Positions 24,952-33,040 of a DNA stretch of 40,678 nucleotides are shown here, piece after piece; position 1 is the stretch's first letter, and each line of letters starts with the position of its first letter. The stretch spans positions 1-40,678 of the forward strand of contig CAZZHH010000029.1 of the NCBI GenBank assembly GCA_964653595.1, written 5' to 3'. The translations under genes were made by a program, and so were the position numbers. Origin of the DNA: JBAXTE01 sp964653595 (lineage in GTDB: Bacteria; Bacteroidota; Bacteroidia; Bacteroidales; WCHB1-69). The notes below the pieces were generated by a model. It was given only the letters and a program-made list of their open reading frames with translations, searched no databases and was not told the DNA's origin.

Positions 24952-26105
24952 AACTTGCATTTCATCTGGCTTTCAAGAACCTCATAGGGGCTGGGCTTAG
25001 AACTTGGCTCAATGCGGGGGTATTATCCTTTGCTTTCGTTGTAATCGTTTTTTACAATGGACTTATTGATGGATGGAACAAACAAGCGAGTGTAGATGCC
25101 GTTAACTGGGAATATGGCAATGGACAGTTGCTTCACGAAAATTATGACCCTTTTGATCCGTTTACTATCGACAAAGGGAATGGAATTCTATCAAAAGAAA
25201 AACAACGAAATCTCACCCCCATTTTAATTCAGCAAGCGACTTTATACCCCCAAGGAAGGATGTTATCTGCGATGATAAAAGGCATTGACGAAAATCAAAC
25301 AATCCTAAAAATACCTACTCATCTTTTACGTAATAGCAAAGATCAAATACCTATGATTATAGGAAAACGAATGGCTACTGCCTTAAAATTAAAAATTGGG
25401 GACGAGCTATTGGTACGCTGGCGCGATAAAAATGGAACATTTGATGCTACAAATATGATGCTAGTAGGCATATTCGAGACCTCTGTGCCATCTGTGGATG
25501 TAGGTCAAATCTGGATTCCTATAAATCGCCTATGGGAAATGACAAAACTATATGGCCATATTACCCTATTTGTTGCAAGTAAAAAGTATGAACATTCATC
25601 TATCAGAGGATGGAAATATGTAAGCCAATCAAGCCTTTTGATGGAGATTGCCAAAATAATTGAAATGAAAAAAATTAGCGGTTCAATCATGTATCTTCTC
25701 TTGATGTCCATTGGATTACTTGCCATTTTCGACACACAAGTACTCTCCATCTTTCGGCGTCAAAAGGAGATTGGAACATATATTGCCCTAGGAATGACAA
25801 GACTTCAAGTAGTGCTAATTTTTACAGCCGAAGGATCGATGTATAGCATTTTTGCAACCATACTGGGATGTATCTATGGAATTCCAGTTTTGGGATTTTT
25901 AGGCTACTCTGGCATAAGTTTCCCTTTATCGGGGGATGCTGTAGGTATTATATTAGCCGATAGAATGTATCCAGTATATGGTATTGGATTGATCGTTGGC
26001 ACTGTATTATTGGTAGTAATTTCTGCTACCATCGTAAGCTTCCTACCAGCTAGAAAAATAGCCAAAATGAACCCAGTAGAAGCACTGAAAGGAAAAATAC
26101 AATGA
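24948..26105 (+). CDS. FtsX-like ABC permease, first copy
   Basis: A 385-residue inner-membrane permease. One N-terminal membrane helix ('TWLNAGVLSFAFVVIVFYNG') is followed by a periplasmic domain of about 210 residues (MacB-PCD-like), then three helices in the C-terminal FtsX domain: 'SIMYLLLMSIGLLAIFDTQV', 'FTAEGSMYSIFATILGCIYG' and 'GIGLIVGTVLLVVISATIVS', ending 'FLPARKIAKMNPVEALKGKI', the usual cytoplasmic tail. The topology equals that of LolC/LolE. It overlaps the ATPase by 4 bases and the second permease by 4 bases, so the ATPase probably drives a heterodimer of the two permeases. Confidence 0.92.
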   Translation: MKLAFHLAFKNLIGAGLRTWLNAGVLSFAFVVIVFYNGLIDGWNKQASVDAVNWEYGNGQLLHENYDPFDPFTIDKGNGILSKEKQRNLTPILIQQATLYPQGRMLSAMIKGIDENQTILKIPTHLLRNSKDQIPMIIGKRMATALKLKIGDELLVRWRDKNGTFDATNMMLVGIFETSVPSVDVGQIWIPINRLWEMTKLYGHITLFVASKKYEHSSIRGWKYVSQSSLLMEIAKIIEMKKISGSIMYLLLMSIGLLAIFDTQVLSIFRRQKEIGTYIALGMTRLQVVLIFTAEGSMYSIFATILGCIYGIPVLGFLGYSGISFPLSGDAVGIILADRMYPVYGIGLIVGTVLLVVISATIVSFLPARKIAKMNPVEALKGKIQ

Positions 26106-27376
26106 TAAAATTCATCTTTAAAGCAATATTACGCGATAGAAACAGAAGCGTTCTGCCAGTGTTAGTGATAACAATTGGAGTATTTTTAACCATTTTCCTG
26201 AGCGGTTTCATGGGTGGTGTGATGGGCGATATGATTGATCAGACCGCACGATTTGAAACCGGACATGTAAAGATAATGAGCCAGGCATATGCTACAAACA
26301 AAGAACAAATACCCAACGATCTGGCTATACTCGCTTCGGATACTCTTACAGAATGGTTAGAAAAGGAATATGACGAATATAGTTGGACACAACGAATTCG
26401 GTTTGGTGGACTTATAGACGCCCCCGACACAAAGGGAGAATCAAAGGGACAAGGACCTACTTCTGGCTTTGCAATTGATTTATTATCTCCTAAAACCGAA
26501 GAGGTAAAACGTCTGAACATAAATAGCTCTATCGTAGAAGGGAGAATTCCTACACAAAGCAAAGAGATACTGGTTGGGTATAAACTGGCCAAAAACTTAC
26601 ATATAAACATTGGCGACACCATCTCTTTTATGGGTACAACCATGAATGGAAGTATGACTTTCGATAATTTCATTCTCTCTGGCACTGTTCGCTTTGGAGT
26701 AGAAGCGATGGATAAAGGAATGACCTTAATCGACATAAAAGATGCCAGGCATTTGTTGGACATGGACCATGCTGCGGGCGAAATAGTAGGATTTTTAAAA
26801 GACGGCGTCTATTTCGACGAGAAAGCTCAAAAAACAACACACCAATTCAATGCTAAATTTACAAATAAAGCAGATGAATTCAGCCCAATTATGGTTAGTT
26901 TGAGAAATCAAAACAACATGGGAACCTATCTCGATTACGTAAACTCCTTCAATTCGATGTTTGTAACTATCTTTATCCTCATTATGTCTATTGTATTGTG
27001 GAATACTGGCCTGATTGGTGGTTTGAGAAGATATCAAGAGTTTGGAATTCGTCTTGCACTCGGAGAAGAAAAAAAACATGTGTACAAAACTTTACTTTTA
27101 GAAGCACTGCTTGTAGGAGTAATTGGATCCATAACGGGCTCATTTTTAGGCATTACTGCAACACTACTGATGCAAATTTATGGCATCGATGTTAGTGGAA
27201 TGATGCAGGGAGGAACTATGATGATGCCAACCATCATTAGGGCAAAATTTTCTGCAAATATGCTTTATATCGGTTTTATACCTGGAGTTTTTGCCATGGT
27301 AATCGGAAATTTATTATCCGGAATAGCCATCTATAGACGACAAACATCAAACCTTTTTAAAGAATTAGAAGTATAA
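26102..27376 (+). CDS. FtsX-like ABC permease, second copy
   Basis: A 424-residue permease of the same LolC/E-like topology: an N-terminal helix ('VLPVLVITIGVFLTIFLSGF'), a periplasmic domain of about 250 residues with 'TARFETGHVKIMSQAYA' and 'ILVGYKLAKNLHINIGDTIS', then three C-terminal helices ('MFVTIFILIMSIVLWNTGLI', 'LLEALLVGVIGSITGSFLG', 'IGFIPGVFAMVIGNLLSGIA'). The loop 'RRYQEFGIRLALGEEKKHVY' is the FtsX coupling segment. Its low likeness to the first permease fits a heterodimer in which only one partner contacts the periplasmic carrier. It lies 18 bases before the LolA-like gene. Confidence 0.92.
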   Translation: MIKFIFKAILRDRNRSVLPVLVITIGVFLTIFLSGFMGGVMGDMIDQTARFETGHVKIMSQAYATNKEQIPNDLAILASDTLTEWLEKEYDEYSWTQRIRFGGLIDAPDTKGESKGQGPTSGFAIDLLSPKTEEVKRLNINSSIVEGRIPTQSKEILVGYKLAKNLHINIGDTISFMGTTMNGSMTFDNFILSGTVRFGVEAMDKGMTLIDIKDARHLLDMDHAAGEIVGFLKDGVYFDEKAQKTTHQFNAKFTNKADEFSPIMVSLRNQNNMGTYLDYVNSFNSMFVTIFILIMSIVLWNTGLIGGLRRYQEFGIRLALGEEKKHVYKTLLLEALLVGVIGSITGSFLGITATLLMQIYGIDVSGMMQGGTMMMPTIIRAKFSANMLYIGFIPGVFAMVIGNLLSGIAIYRRQTSNLFKELEV

Positions 27377-27394
27377 TTTTAAAAAAACTAAAAA

Positions 27395-28132
27395 ATGAAA
27401 ATAACTGTAAGCTCAATCCTAGCGTTTTATTTGCTAACATCTATGGGTAATTACCCTAATGCAGATGAAATTTTACGAAAAGTTGACCAAAACATGAGTT
27501 CAAAAACCCAAGTTATAGAATCAAAAATGATAATTTGGGGCAAAAGAAATAACAGAGAGGTAACCTCAAAAGGCTATTCGGAAGGGAGTAAAAGATCGTT
27601 TACCGAATATTTATCTCCAGAAAGAGATAGGGGTACTAAAATGTTGAAATTGAACGACAAATTATGGATATATTCCCCTGAAACAGATCGTACAATTCAA
27701 CTATCTGGGCATATGCTTCGCCAATCGGTTATGGGATCCGATTTATCCTACGAAGACATGATGGAAAACCGAAAACTAACAGACATCTATTCGGCAAAAG
27801 TATTAGAGGAAGAGATAATTAACGAAAGAAAAACATGGGTTCTAGAGTTAGTTGCAAAAGTAGAAAAAGTGACCTATCATAAGCGAAAGATATGGGTAGA
27901 TCAAGAGAGATATGTTCCACTAAAAGAAGAGCTTTACGCAAAAAGTGGTCAATTGTTAAAAAAGACGATGTTTCTCAATATCAAAAAAATTGGCAATCGT
28001 TGGTATCCTTCTTCCATCAACTATAAAGATATGCTTAAAGATGGCAAAGGGACCGATTTTATAATTCTAAGCGTAAAATTTGACGAGGTAATCCCCGATT
28101 ATATTTTTAGCAAAGCATCCCTAAAAAAATAA
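27395..28132 (+). CDS. LolA-like outer-membrane lipoprotein-sorting family protein
   Basis: A 245-residue protein with a short N-terminal export signal ('ITVSSILAFYLLTSMG'). The mature part matches the LolA-like family often annotated as outer membrane lipoprotein-sorting protein: 'NADEILRKVDQNM', 'EYLSPERDRGTKMLKLNDKL', 'WIYSPETDRTIQLSGHMLRQ' and 'SVMGSDLSYEDMME', then strands to residue 245. Such proteins form a hydrophobic half-barrel that can shelter an acyl chain. Found as the last gene after an ATPase, two permeases and a barrel, it is probably the periplasmic carrier. It differs from canonical LolA, so housekeeping lipoprotein sorting is unlikely to be its only possible role. The operon ends just after it at a terminator. 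Confidence 0.9.
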   Translation: MKITVSSILAFYLLTSMGNYPNADEILRKVDQNMSSKTQVIESKMIIWGKRNNREVTSKGYSEGSKRSFTEYLSPERDRGTKMLKLNDKLWIYSPETDRTIQLSGHMLRQSVMGSDLSYEDMMENRKLTDIYSAKVLEEEIINERKTWVLELVAKVEKVTYHKRKIWVDQERYVPLKEELYAKSGQLLKKTMFLNIKKIGNRWYPSSINYKDMLKDGKGTDFIILSVKFDEVIPDYIFSKASLKK

Positions 28133-28137
28133 AAAAA

Positions 28138-28178
28138 ATTAGAGCTACAATTTTAACTAGTAGCCCTAATCATTTTTT
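28138..28178. terminator. Bidirectional terminator between convergent operons
   Basis: ATTAGAGCTAC (28138-28148) pairs with GTAGCCCTAAT (28160-28170) with one mismatch. On the plus strand CATTTTTT follows; on the minus strand the stem is followed by TTTTTTTTATTTTTTT. It can end both the ABC/LolA-like operon and the decarboxylase operon. Confidence 0.75.
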
Positions 28179-28236
28179 AAAAGCAGTCAGAGTAATTCAA
28201 TATTATCGAAAAACAGCTGAACTCATTAATGACTTT

Positions 28237-29391
28237 TTAATACAAGAAGCTGAGTAATACCCCAGCAGCTACCGCACTACCGATTACACCAGCAACGTTA
28301 GGTCCCATGGCATGCATCAGCAAGTGGTTGGTTTTGTCGTACTCTAAACCAATTACTTGAGAAACCCGCGCACTATCAGGAACGGCAGACACGCCAGAAT
28401 TACCAATAAGTGGATTTATTTTATTCACAGGTTTAAGGAATAAATTTAAGAACTTCACAAATAAAACTCCACCGGTAGTTGCAATTACAAAAGAGGCAGC
28501 ACCTAAGACAAAAATTCCTACCGATTTACCAGTTAAGAACGTTGTTGCTTGAGTAGATGCACCAACTGTAAGACCAATTAAAATGGTAACTACGTCAATC
28601 ATAGGACCCGCAGCAGTTTGTGCCAAACGACGAGTAACCCCACTCTCTTTCAATAAGTTACCAAAGAAAAGCATTCCTAAAAGAGGCATACCACTGGGAA
28701 CAATTAAAGTAGTTAACAATAGACCAATAATTGGGAATATCGCTTTTTCGCGTTTAGAAACCGCACGTGGAGGTTTCATCCGAATTAAACGTTCTTTCTT
28801 GTTGGTAAGTATTCGCATTATTGGAGGTTGAATCACTGGAACTAGAGCCATATAAGAATAAGCTGAGATTGCGATTGCTCCAATAAGTTGAGGAGCAAGT
28901 TTAGAAGCAAGGAAGATAGCAGTTGGACCATCAGCACCACCAATAATACCAATCGCACCAGCTTCGTTAGGTGGAAATCCCAATGCCAATGCAATAGCAT
29001 ACGCACCAAAAATCCCCAATTGAGCAGCTGCCCCGATAAGGATTAGTTTTGGATTAGAAATCAATGCCGAAAAATCGGTCATAGCACCAATACCCAAAAA
29101 AATCAGCGGAGGATACACCCCTTGAATTACCCCAAAATAGAGGTAATTCATTACGGATCCAGACTCATATATACCCACTTTTAATCCAGGAAAAAAAGGA
29201 ACGTTTCCAACAAGGATACCAAATCCTATCGGAATAAGAAGCATGGGTTCATACTCTTTGGCAATGGCCAAATAGATAAAAATCAACCCTACAAGCATCA
29301 TAATAAGATGTCCAACTGTGAAATTGGCAAATGCCGTATATTCAAAAAATTGAGACAATCCGTTGGTAAAAAACAAGCTTAATTTTTCCAT
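28237..29391 (-). CDS. mmdB: Sodium-pumping decarboxylase beta subunit (OadB/MmdB type)
   Basis: A 384-residue inner-membrane protein with about nine to eleven hydrophobic segments. It takes carboxybiotin from the carrier protein and couples decarboxylation to export of Na+. The conserved ion and carboxyl site is seen in 'GAIGIIGGADGPTAIFLASK', and other family blocks are 'YFGVIQGVYPPLIFLGIGAM', 'IVPSGMPLLGMLFFGNLLKE' and the C-terminal 'HAMGPNVAGVIGSAVAAGVL'. It is the last gene of the minus-strand operon, 6 bases after the biotin carrier. Sequence alone does not tell oxaloacetate, glutaconyl-CoA and methylmalonyl-CoA systems apart; the neighbouring epimerase and acyl-CoA carboxyltransferase point to methylmalonyl-CoA. 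Confidence 0.94.
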   Translation of the reverse strand: MEKLSLFFTNGLSQFFEYTAFANFTVGHLIMMLVGLIFIYLAIAKEYEPMLLIPIGFGILVGNVPFFPGLKVGIYESGSVMNYLYFGVIQGVYPPLIFLGIGAMTDFSALISNPKLILIGAAAQLGIFGAYAIALALGFPPNEAGAIGIIGGADGPTAIFLASKLAPQLIGAIAISAYSYMALVPVIQPPIMRILTNKKERLIRMKPPRAVSKREKAIFPIIGLLLTTLIVPSGMPLLGMLFFGNLLKESGVTRRLAQTAAGPMIDVVTILIGLTVGASTQATTFLTGKSVGIFVLGAASFVIATTGGVLFVKFLNLFLKPVNKINPLIGNSGVSAVPDSARVSQVIGLEYDKTNHLLMHAMGPNVAGVIGSAVAAGVLLSFLY

Positions 29392-29397
29392 AATAGC

Positions 29398-29838
29398 TTA
29401 TTCGATTACAATTAATACATCACCTTCCATCACATTGTCATTGCGTTGAACTTTAATCTCCACAATTTTTCCATCTTTATCCGAGTCAATGTTGTTTTCC
29501 ATTTTCATGGCTTCAAGCATGATTAGTTTTTGTCCAATTTTAACCATATCTCCCACTCTTACATAGATATCAAGAATAGTTCCTGGTAGTGGCGATTTTA
29601 CAGTGCCACCGCCTTTAGGAGCGCTTGGACTTGCAGTTTTTGCTGTTGCAGGAGTTACATCAGTAGTAGGAACTTCAACCGGACGAACCAATTTTGGAGT
29701 TTTCACTTTTTGCATCTCTTTATCTACAGATACATTGTATTTAGTGCCGTTTACTTCCACTTCTGCAATATTATCTTCAACATTGAGCACATCTACATTG
29801 TACTCGTTGCCATTTATCGTAAATTTGAATTGTTTCAT
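29398..29838 (-). CDS. mmdC: Biotin carrier subunit of the decarboxylase
   Basis: A 146-residue carrier. The biotin-attachment Lys lies in 'IMLEAMKMENNIDSDKDG' (the EAMKMEN motif), within a lipoyl/biotinyl domain at about 75-146 ('VKSPLPGTILDIYVRVGDMV'). Residues 1-45 form a small beta domain ('MKQFKFTINGNEYNVDVLNV') and an Ala/Pro/Thr-rich linker joins the two, as in other swinging-arm carriers. A longer frame exists upstream, but 'MKQFKF' is the family start, so I place it there, which leaves 20 bases after the OadG-like gene. It should carry the carboxyl group from the carboxyltransferase to the membrane subunit. Confidence 0.94.
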   Translation of the reverse strand: MKQFKFTINGNEYNVDVLNVEDNIAEVEVNGTKYNVSVDKEMQKVKTPKLVRPVEVPTTDVTPATAKTASPSAPKGGGTVKSPLPGTILDIYVRVGDMVKIGQKLIMLEAMKMENNIDSDKDGKIVEIKVQRNDNVMEGDVLIVIE

Positions 29839-29858
29839 TGTATGTACAATTTTATAAA

Positions 29859-30782
29859 TTATCGTTGTTTTCTTTTTAGAATAAGGTGTTTTTGGCTCCA
29901 AGGAGAGTAGGGTCGTATAGTCTTGTTTATAGTAACTATCTCGCTCTCTTGGTCGTGTTCATGGGAAGCAAATAAATGCAATGCCATTGCAATAGCTGCG
30001 CAAATTTCTCCAGTTTCCTCTGTCCCACTGCTTTTAACCACTACAGGTACATCCTCCTGTGTTTTAGCTTCTTCAGCTTTTAATTTTTTCTTAGTGCTGA
30101 TATTATCTGCTAATGTAAAACTTTTAAGGGAGAAGAAAATAAATATTAATGCGCTGAAAACAACAGCCATGGCGACTATAGCCATCCCCATTCCAGTAGA
30201 ATCTAATTCAGAAATTTGCTGAGATTTTGTAATTTTATCTTGCCATTCATTAGACTCTCTTGGAGTATAACGGTCCTCTTCAATCCATTTAGAATCATCA
30301 TCTTTTTCTCTAGTAATTGATATATCTTTATCTTTACCATAGGATATGTTGACATGATGCTTAAGCTCTTCTGGTATTAACATCATATCGATTTGAGTTC
30401 TTCCATCTGCATCGTAAAGTGCAATATATTTTGATTCTTCAAGTAGAAAATTCAAATGGAAAATACCTCTCGTGGGTTGGTTATCGGCAAAAAACACTAC
30501 AAATTGTCTTGCAGGAATCAATGTGTTGACACTTGCTCTAGAGATGTAGTATTTTTTTGGATTAGCAGTATCATTGGTCAAATACATTCCCCCAATATTT
30601 ACATCGTTGAAAGCTGAGTTGAAAATTTCAATCCAACCGTTGCGATATCCATATTCATCTTGATAGCTGGAGTCGTTTTTGACCATTATTTCATTGAATT
30701 TAATGAACTTCGCATATTGGCCAAATGCAACATTAAAACTGAATGCAATCGCCAATAAAATCAGAATTTTTATTTTTCTCAT
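29859..30782 (-). CDS. OadG-like subunit fused to a secreted lamin-tail domain
   Basis: A 307-residue protein of unusual build. It has a signal peptide (1-21, 'FSFNVAFGQ'), a periplasmic lamin-tail-like domain at about 25-170 ('FNEIMVKNDSSYQDEYGYRN', 'GWIEIFNSAFNDVNIGGMYL', 'SRASVNTLIPARQFVVFFAD'), one membrane helix at about 198-218 ('MGMAIVAMAVVFSALIFIFF'), and a charged cytoplasmic tail with 'EICAAIAMALHLF', the motif of OadG/MmdD small subunits and their assembly role. Typical OadG proteins are only about 80-120 residues and lack the periplasmic part. The place in the operon, between carboxyltransferase and biotin carrier, fits the gamma/delta subunit. The role of the outer domain is unknown. 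Confidence 0.85.
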   Translation of the reverse strand: MRKIKILILLAIAFSFNVAFGQYAKFIKFNEIMVKNDSSYQDEYGYRNGWIEIFNSAFNDVNIGGMYLTNDTANPKKYYISRASVNTLIPARQFVVFFADNQPTRGIFHLNFLLEESKYIALYDADGRTQIDMMLIPEELKHHVNISYGKDKDISITREKDDDSKWIEEDRYTPRESNEWQDKITKSQQISELDSTGMGMAIVAMAVVFSALIFIFFSLKSFTLADNISTKKKLKAEEAKTQEDVPVVVKSSGTEETGEICAAIAMALHLFASHEHDQESEIVTINKTIRPYSPWSQKHLILKRKQR

Positions 30783-30796
30783 TGTCGTTTGCTTGT

Positions 30797-32356
30797 TTAT
30801 AATGGTAAATTGTCGTGTTTTTTAGCTGGATTGTCCAAACGTTTGTTTGCCAAAGATTGAAGTGCTCTAATCACACGGAAACGAGTGTTACGTGGTTCAA
30901 TTACATCGTCGATGTAACCATATTTTGCTGCCACATAAGGATTTGCAAACTTATCCCGATAATCAATTTCTTTTTCATTGATAAACTCTGTACGTTTTTC
31001 TTCAGTATCAAGAGCATTAATCTCTTTGCTCATCAATACTTCGATTGCTCCCTTAGCTCCCATAACTGCAATTTCGGCAGTTGGCCATGCATAATTAATA
31101 TCCCCACGCAAATGTTTGGAACTCATTACACAATATGCACCACCATAGGCTTTACGAAGAATTACGGTAATTTTTGGCACCGTTGCTTCGCCATAAGCAT
31201 ATAATAATTTAGCTCCATGCAAAATGATACCACCATACTCTTGGGCTGTTCCAGGTAAAAATCCAGGTACATCTTCTAAAGTAACGATTGGAATATTAAA
31301 TGCATCGCAAAAACGAACAAAACGAGCAGCTTTGCGAGAAGCATTAATATCCAACACCCCTGCCAAATATTTTGGCTGGTTGGCAACAATACCAGTAGAA
31401 ATTCCATCAAAACGGGCAAAACCGATTACAATATTTGGTGCGTATGCTCCTTGAATTTCTAAGAATTCGCCGTTGTCAACAATAGCATGAATCACATCTT
31501 TAACGTCATAAGGCTTATTTGGATTATCTGGAATAATGCTATTAAGCGCATCTTCCAAACGGTTAATAGGATCATTTGTTTTCATCAATGGAGCCTCTTC
31601 TAAGTTGTTGGATGGCAAATAGCTCATCAATTTGCGCAACAACATCAATCCCTCTTCTTCGCTGTCAACCGCAAAATGAGAAACTCCCGATTTTGTACTG
31701 TGAATGCTTGCACCGCCTAATTGTTCGGTAGTTACATCTTCATTGGTTACCGTTTTTACCACTTTTGGACCGGTTACAAACATGTAACTGGTATTTTTGG
31801 ACATCATGATAAAGTCAGTTAAAGCTGGCGAATATACTGCTCCACCGGCACAAGGTCCAAAAATTGCGGAAATTTGAGGAATTACACCAGATGCTAAAAT
31901 ATTGCGTTGGAAAATTTCGGTATAACCAGATAAACTAGTAACACCTTCTTGAATACGAGCACCACCCGAATCATTAATTCCAATAACAGGAGCACCTACC
32001 TTCATGGCTTGATCCATAATTTTGCAAATTTTATTTGCATAGGTCTCTGATAAAGAACCTCCGAAAACAGTGAAATCTTGCGAAAAAACATACACAAGTC
32101 TTCCATCAATAGTTCCATACCCTGTAACTACACCGTCCGCAAGAGGAGTTTCATTCTCCATTCCGAAGTTGGTACAACGGTGTGTAACAAACATGTCAAA
32201 CTCCTCAAAGCTACCTTCATCCAAAAGCATGTTGATACGTTCGCGAGCAGTCATTTTTCCTTGAGCATGTTGTTTGTCGATACGTTTTTGGCCACCACCC
32301 AAACGAGCTTGGGTTCGTAGGTCAAGTAATTCTTTTACTTTTTCCTGCATTGTCAT
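30797..32356 (-). CDS. mmdA: Methylmalonyl-CoA decarboxylase / propionyl-CoA carboxylase carboxyltransferase subunit
   Basis: A 519-residue biotin-dependent carboxyltransferase of the acyl-CoA carboxylase beta type, with two crotonase-like halves. Marks include 'RLGGGQKRIDKQHAQGKMTA', 'VFSQDFTVFGGSLSETYANK', 'GINDSGGARIQEGVTSL' and 'FGPCAGGAVYSPALTDFIMM' in the N half, and 'TLEDVPGFLPGTAQEYGGII', 'KAYGGAYCVMSSKHLRGDIN' and 'AVMGAKGAIEVL' in the C half. It should move the carboxyl group of methylmalonyl-CoA to biotin on the carrier, giving propionyl-CoA. The same protein could act in the reverse carboxylase direction with a biotin carboxylase, but the Na+-pump genes downstream favour decarboxylation. 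A second in-frame ATG two codons in is also possible. Confidence 0.94.
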   Translation of the reverse strand: MTMQEKVKELLDLRTQARLGGGQKRIDKQHAQGKMTARERINMLLDEGSFEEFDMFVTHRCTNFGMENETPLADGVVTGYGTIDGRLVYVFSQDFTVFGGSLSETYANKICKIMDQAMKVGAPVIGINDSGGARIQEGVTSLSGYTEIFQRNILASGVIPQISAIFGPCAGGAVYSPALTDFIMMSKNTSYMFVTGPKVVKTVTNEDVTTEQLGGASIHSTKSGVSHFAVDSEEEGLMLLRKLMSYLPSNNLEEAPLMKTNDPINRLEDALNSIIPDNPNKPYDVKDVIHAIVDNGEFLEIQGAYAPNIVIGFARFDGISTGIVANQPKYLAGVLDINASRKAARFVRFCDAFNIPIVTLEDVPGFLPGTAQEYGGIILHGAKLLYAYGEATVPKITVILRKAYGGAYCVMSSKHLRGDINYAWPTAEIAVMGAKGAIEVLMSKEINALDTEEKRTEFINEKEIDYRDKFANPYVAAKYGYIDDVIEPRNTRFRVIRALQSLANKRLDNPAKKHDNLPL

Positions 32357-32387
32357 AATTGAAACGATATTTAAATTTTTATTACTA

Positions 32388-32801
32388 TTATTTCTTGTTT
32401 GGATCTTCGCATAGCTCAGTCAATACTCCACCGGTTGATTTTGGATGTAAGAAGCCAATAATCAAGCCTTCAGCACCTTTACGAGGTGTTTTGTCAATTA
32501 ATTGCACTCCTTTTGCTTCTACTTCAGGAAGTGCTTCCGCTAGATTTTCAACGGCATAAGCGATGTGATGAACACCCTCTCCTTTTTTCTCCACAAATTT
32601 TCCAATAGGACCTTCTGGGTCAGTGGACTCCAAAAGTTCTATTTTTGTTTGACCTATCATAAAAAAAGCCGTTTTCACCTTTTGGTCAACGACTTCTTCG
32701 ACGGCATAACATGTCAATCCCAATACATTTTCATAATATTTTATGGATTCTTCCAAATTGCGAACTGCAATTCCAATGTGTTCAATATGCGTTGGCTTCA
32801 T
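32388..32801 (-). CDS. mce: Methylmalonyl-CoA epimerase
   Basis: A 137-residue glyoxalase-fold enzyme that interconverts (R)- and (S)-methylmalonyl-CoA, linking methylmalonyl-CoA mutase to the decarboxylase. It shows 'HIEHIGIAVRNLEESIKYYE' with the first metal His, 'IELLESTDPEGPIGKFVEKK' with the Glu base region, 'GEGVHHIAYAVENL' with the second His, and 'TGGVLTELCEDP' with the final Glu ligand. Length is normal for the family. It is the first gene of the operon, 31 bases before the carboxyltransferase, which supports methylmalonyl-CoA as substrate of the whole unit. The B12-dependent mutase is not in this window. Confidence 0.96.
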   Translation of the reverse strand: MKPTHIEHIGIAVRNLEESIKYYENVLGLTCYAVEEVVDQKVKTAFFMIGQTKIELLESTDPEGPIGKFVEKKGEGVHHIAYAVENLAEALPEVEAKGVQLIDKTPRKGAEGLIIGFLHPKSTGGVLTELCEDPNKK

Positions 32802-32892
32802 ATGAATTGATTTTTATATGTACTAATATGATTTAATTAATTGATTATCAGTAAAAAATTGTATTTATTCGAAACCTTAAGTGATTTTTTTG

Positions 32893-32900
32893 CAAATTTA
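32893..32900 (-). promoter_or_regulatory. -7 element for the mce-mmd operon
   Basis: On the minus strand TAAATTTG fits TAnnTTTG, about 90 bases before the mce start. A -33 TTG at normal spacing is not evident. Confidence 0.4.
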
Positions 32901-32960
32901 TGGTTTCCTTTTGGTTTATAAAAGAAAAAAAACGTATTTTATCTTATTTTTAAAGATTAT

Positions 32961-32994
32961 AAAAAAGGAGTGTTTGAATTTTTTCAAACACTCC
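32961..32994 (-). terminator. Intrinsic terminator after fabH
   Basis: On the minus strand GGAGTGTTTGAA and TTCAAACACTCC form a perfect 12-bp stem with a 4-base loop followed by TTTTTT. It lies 46 bases after the fabH stop and separates fabH from the mce operon. Confidence 0.9.
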
Positions 32995-33040
32995 ATATAA
33001 AATATGTAATTAATCCTAAAAGTCTGAAAACGAGTAAATA

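Noticed and set aside
26239..26763. 174-codon open frame on the minus strand inside the second permease
   Set aside because: It is a shadow of a well-supported FtsX-like permease, with an odd composition and no motif.
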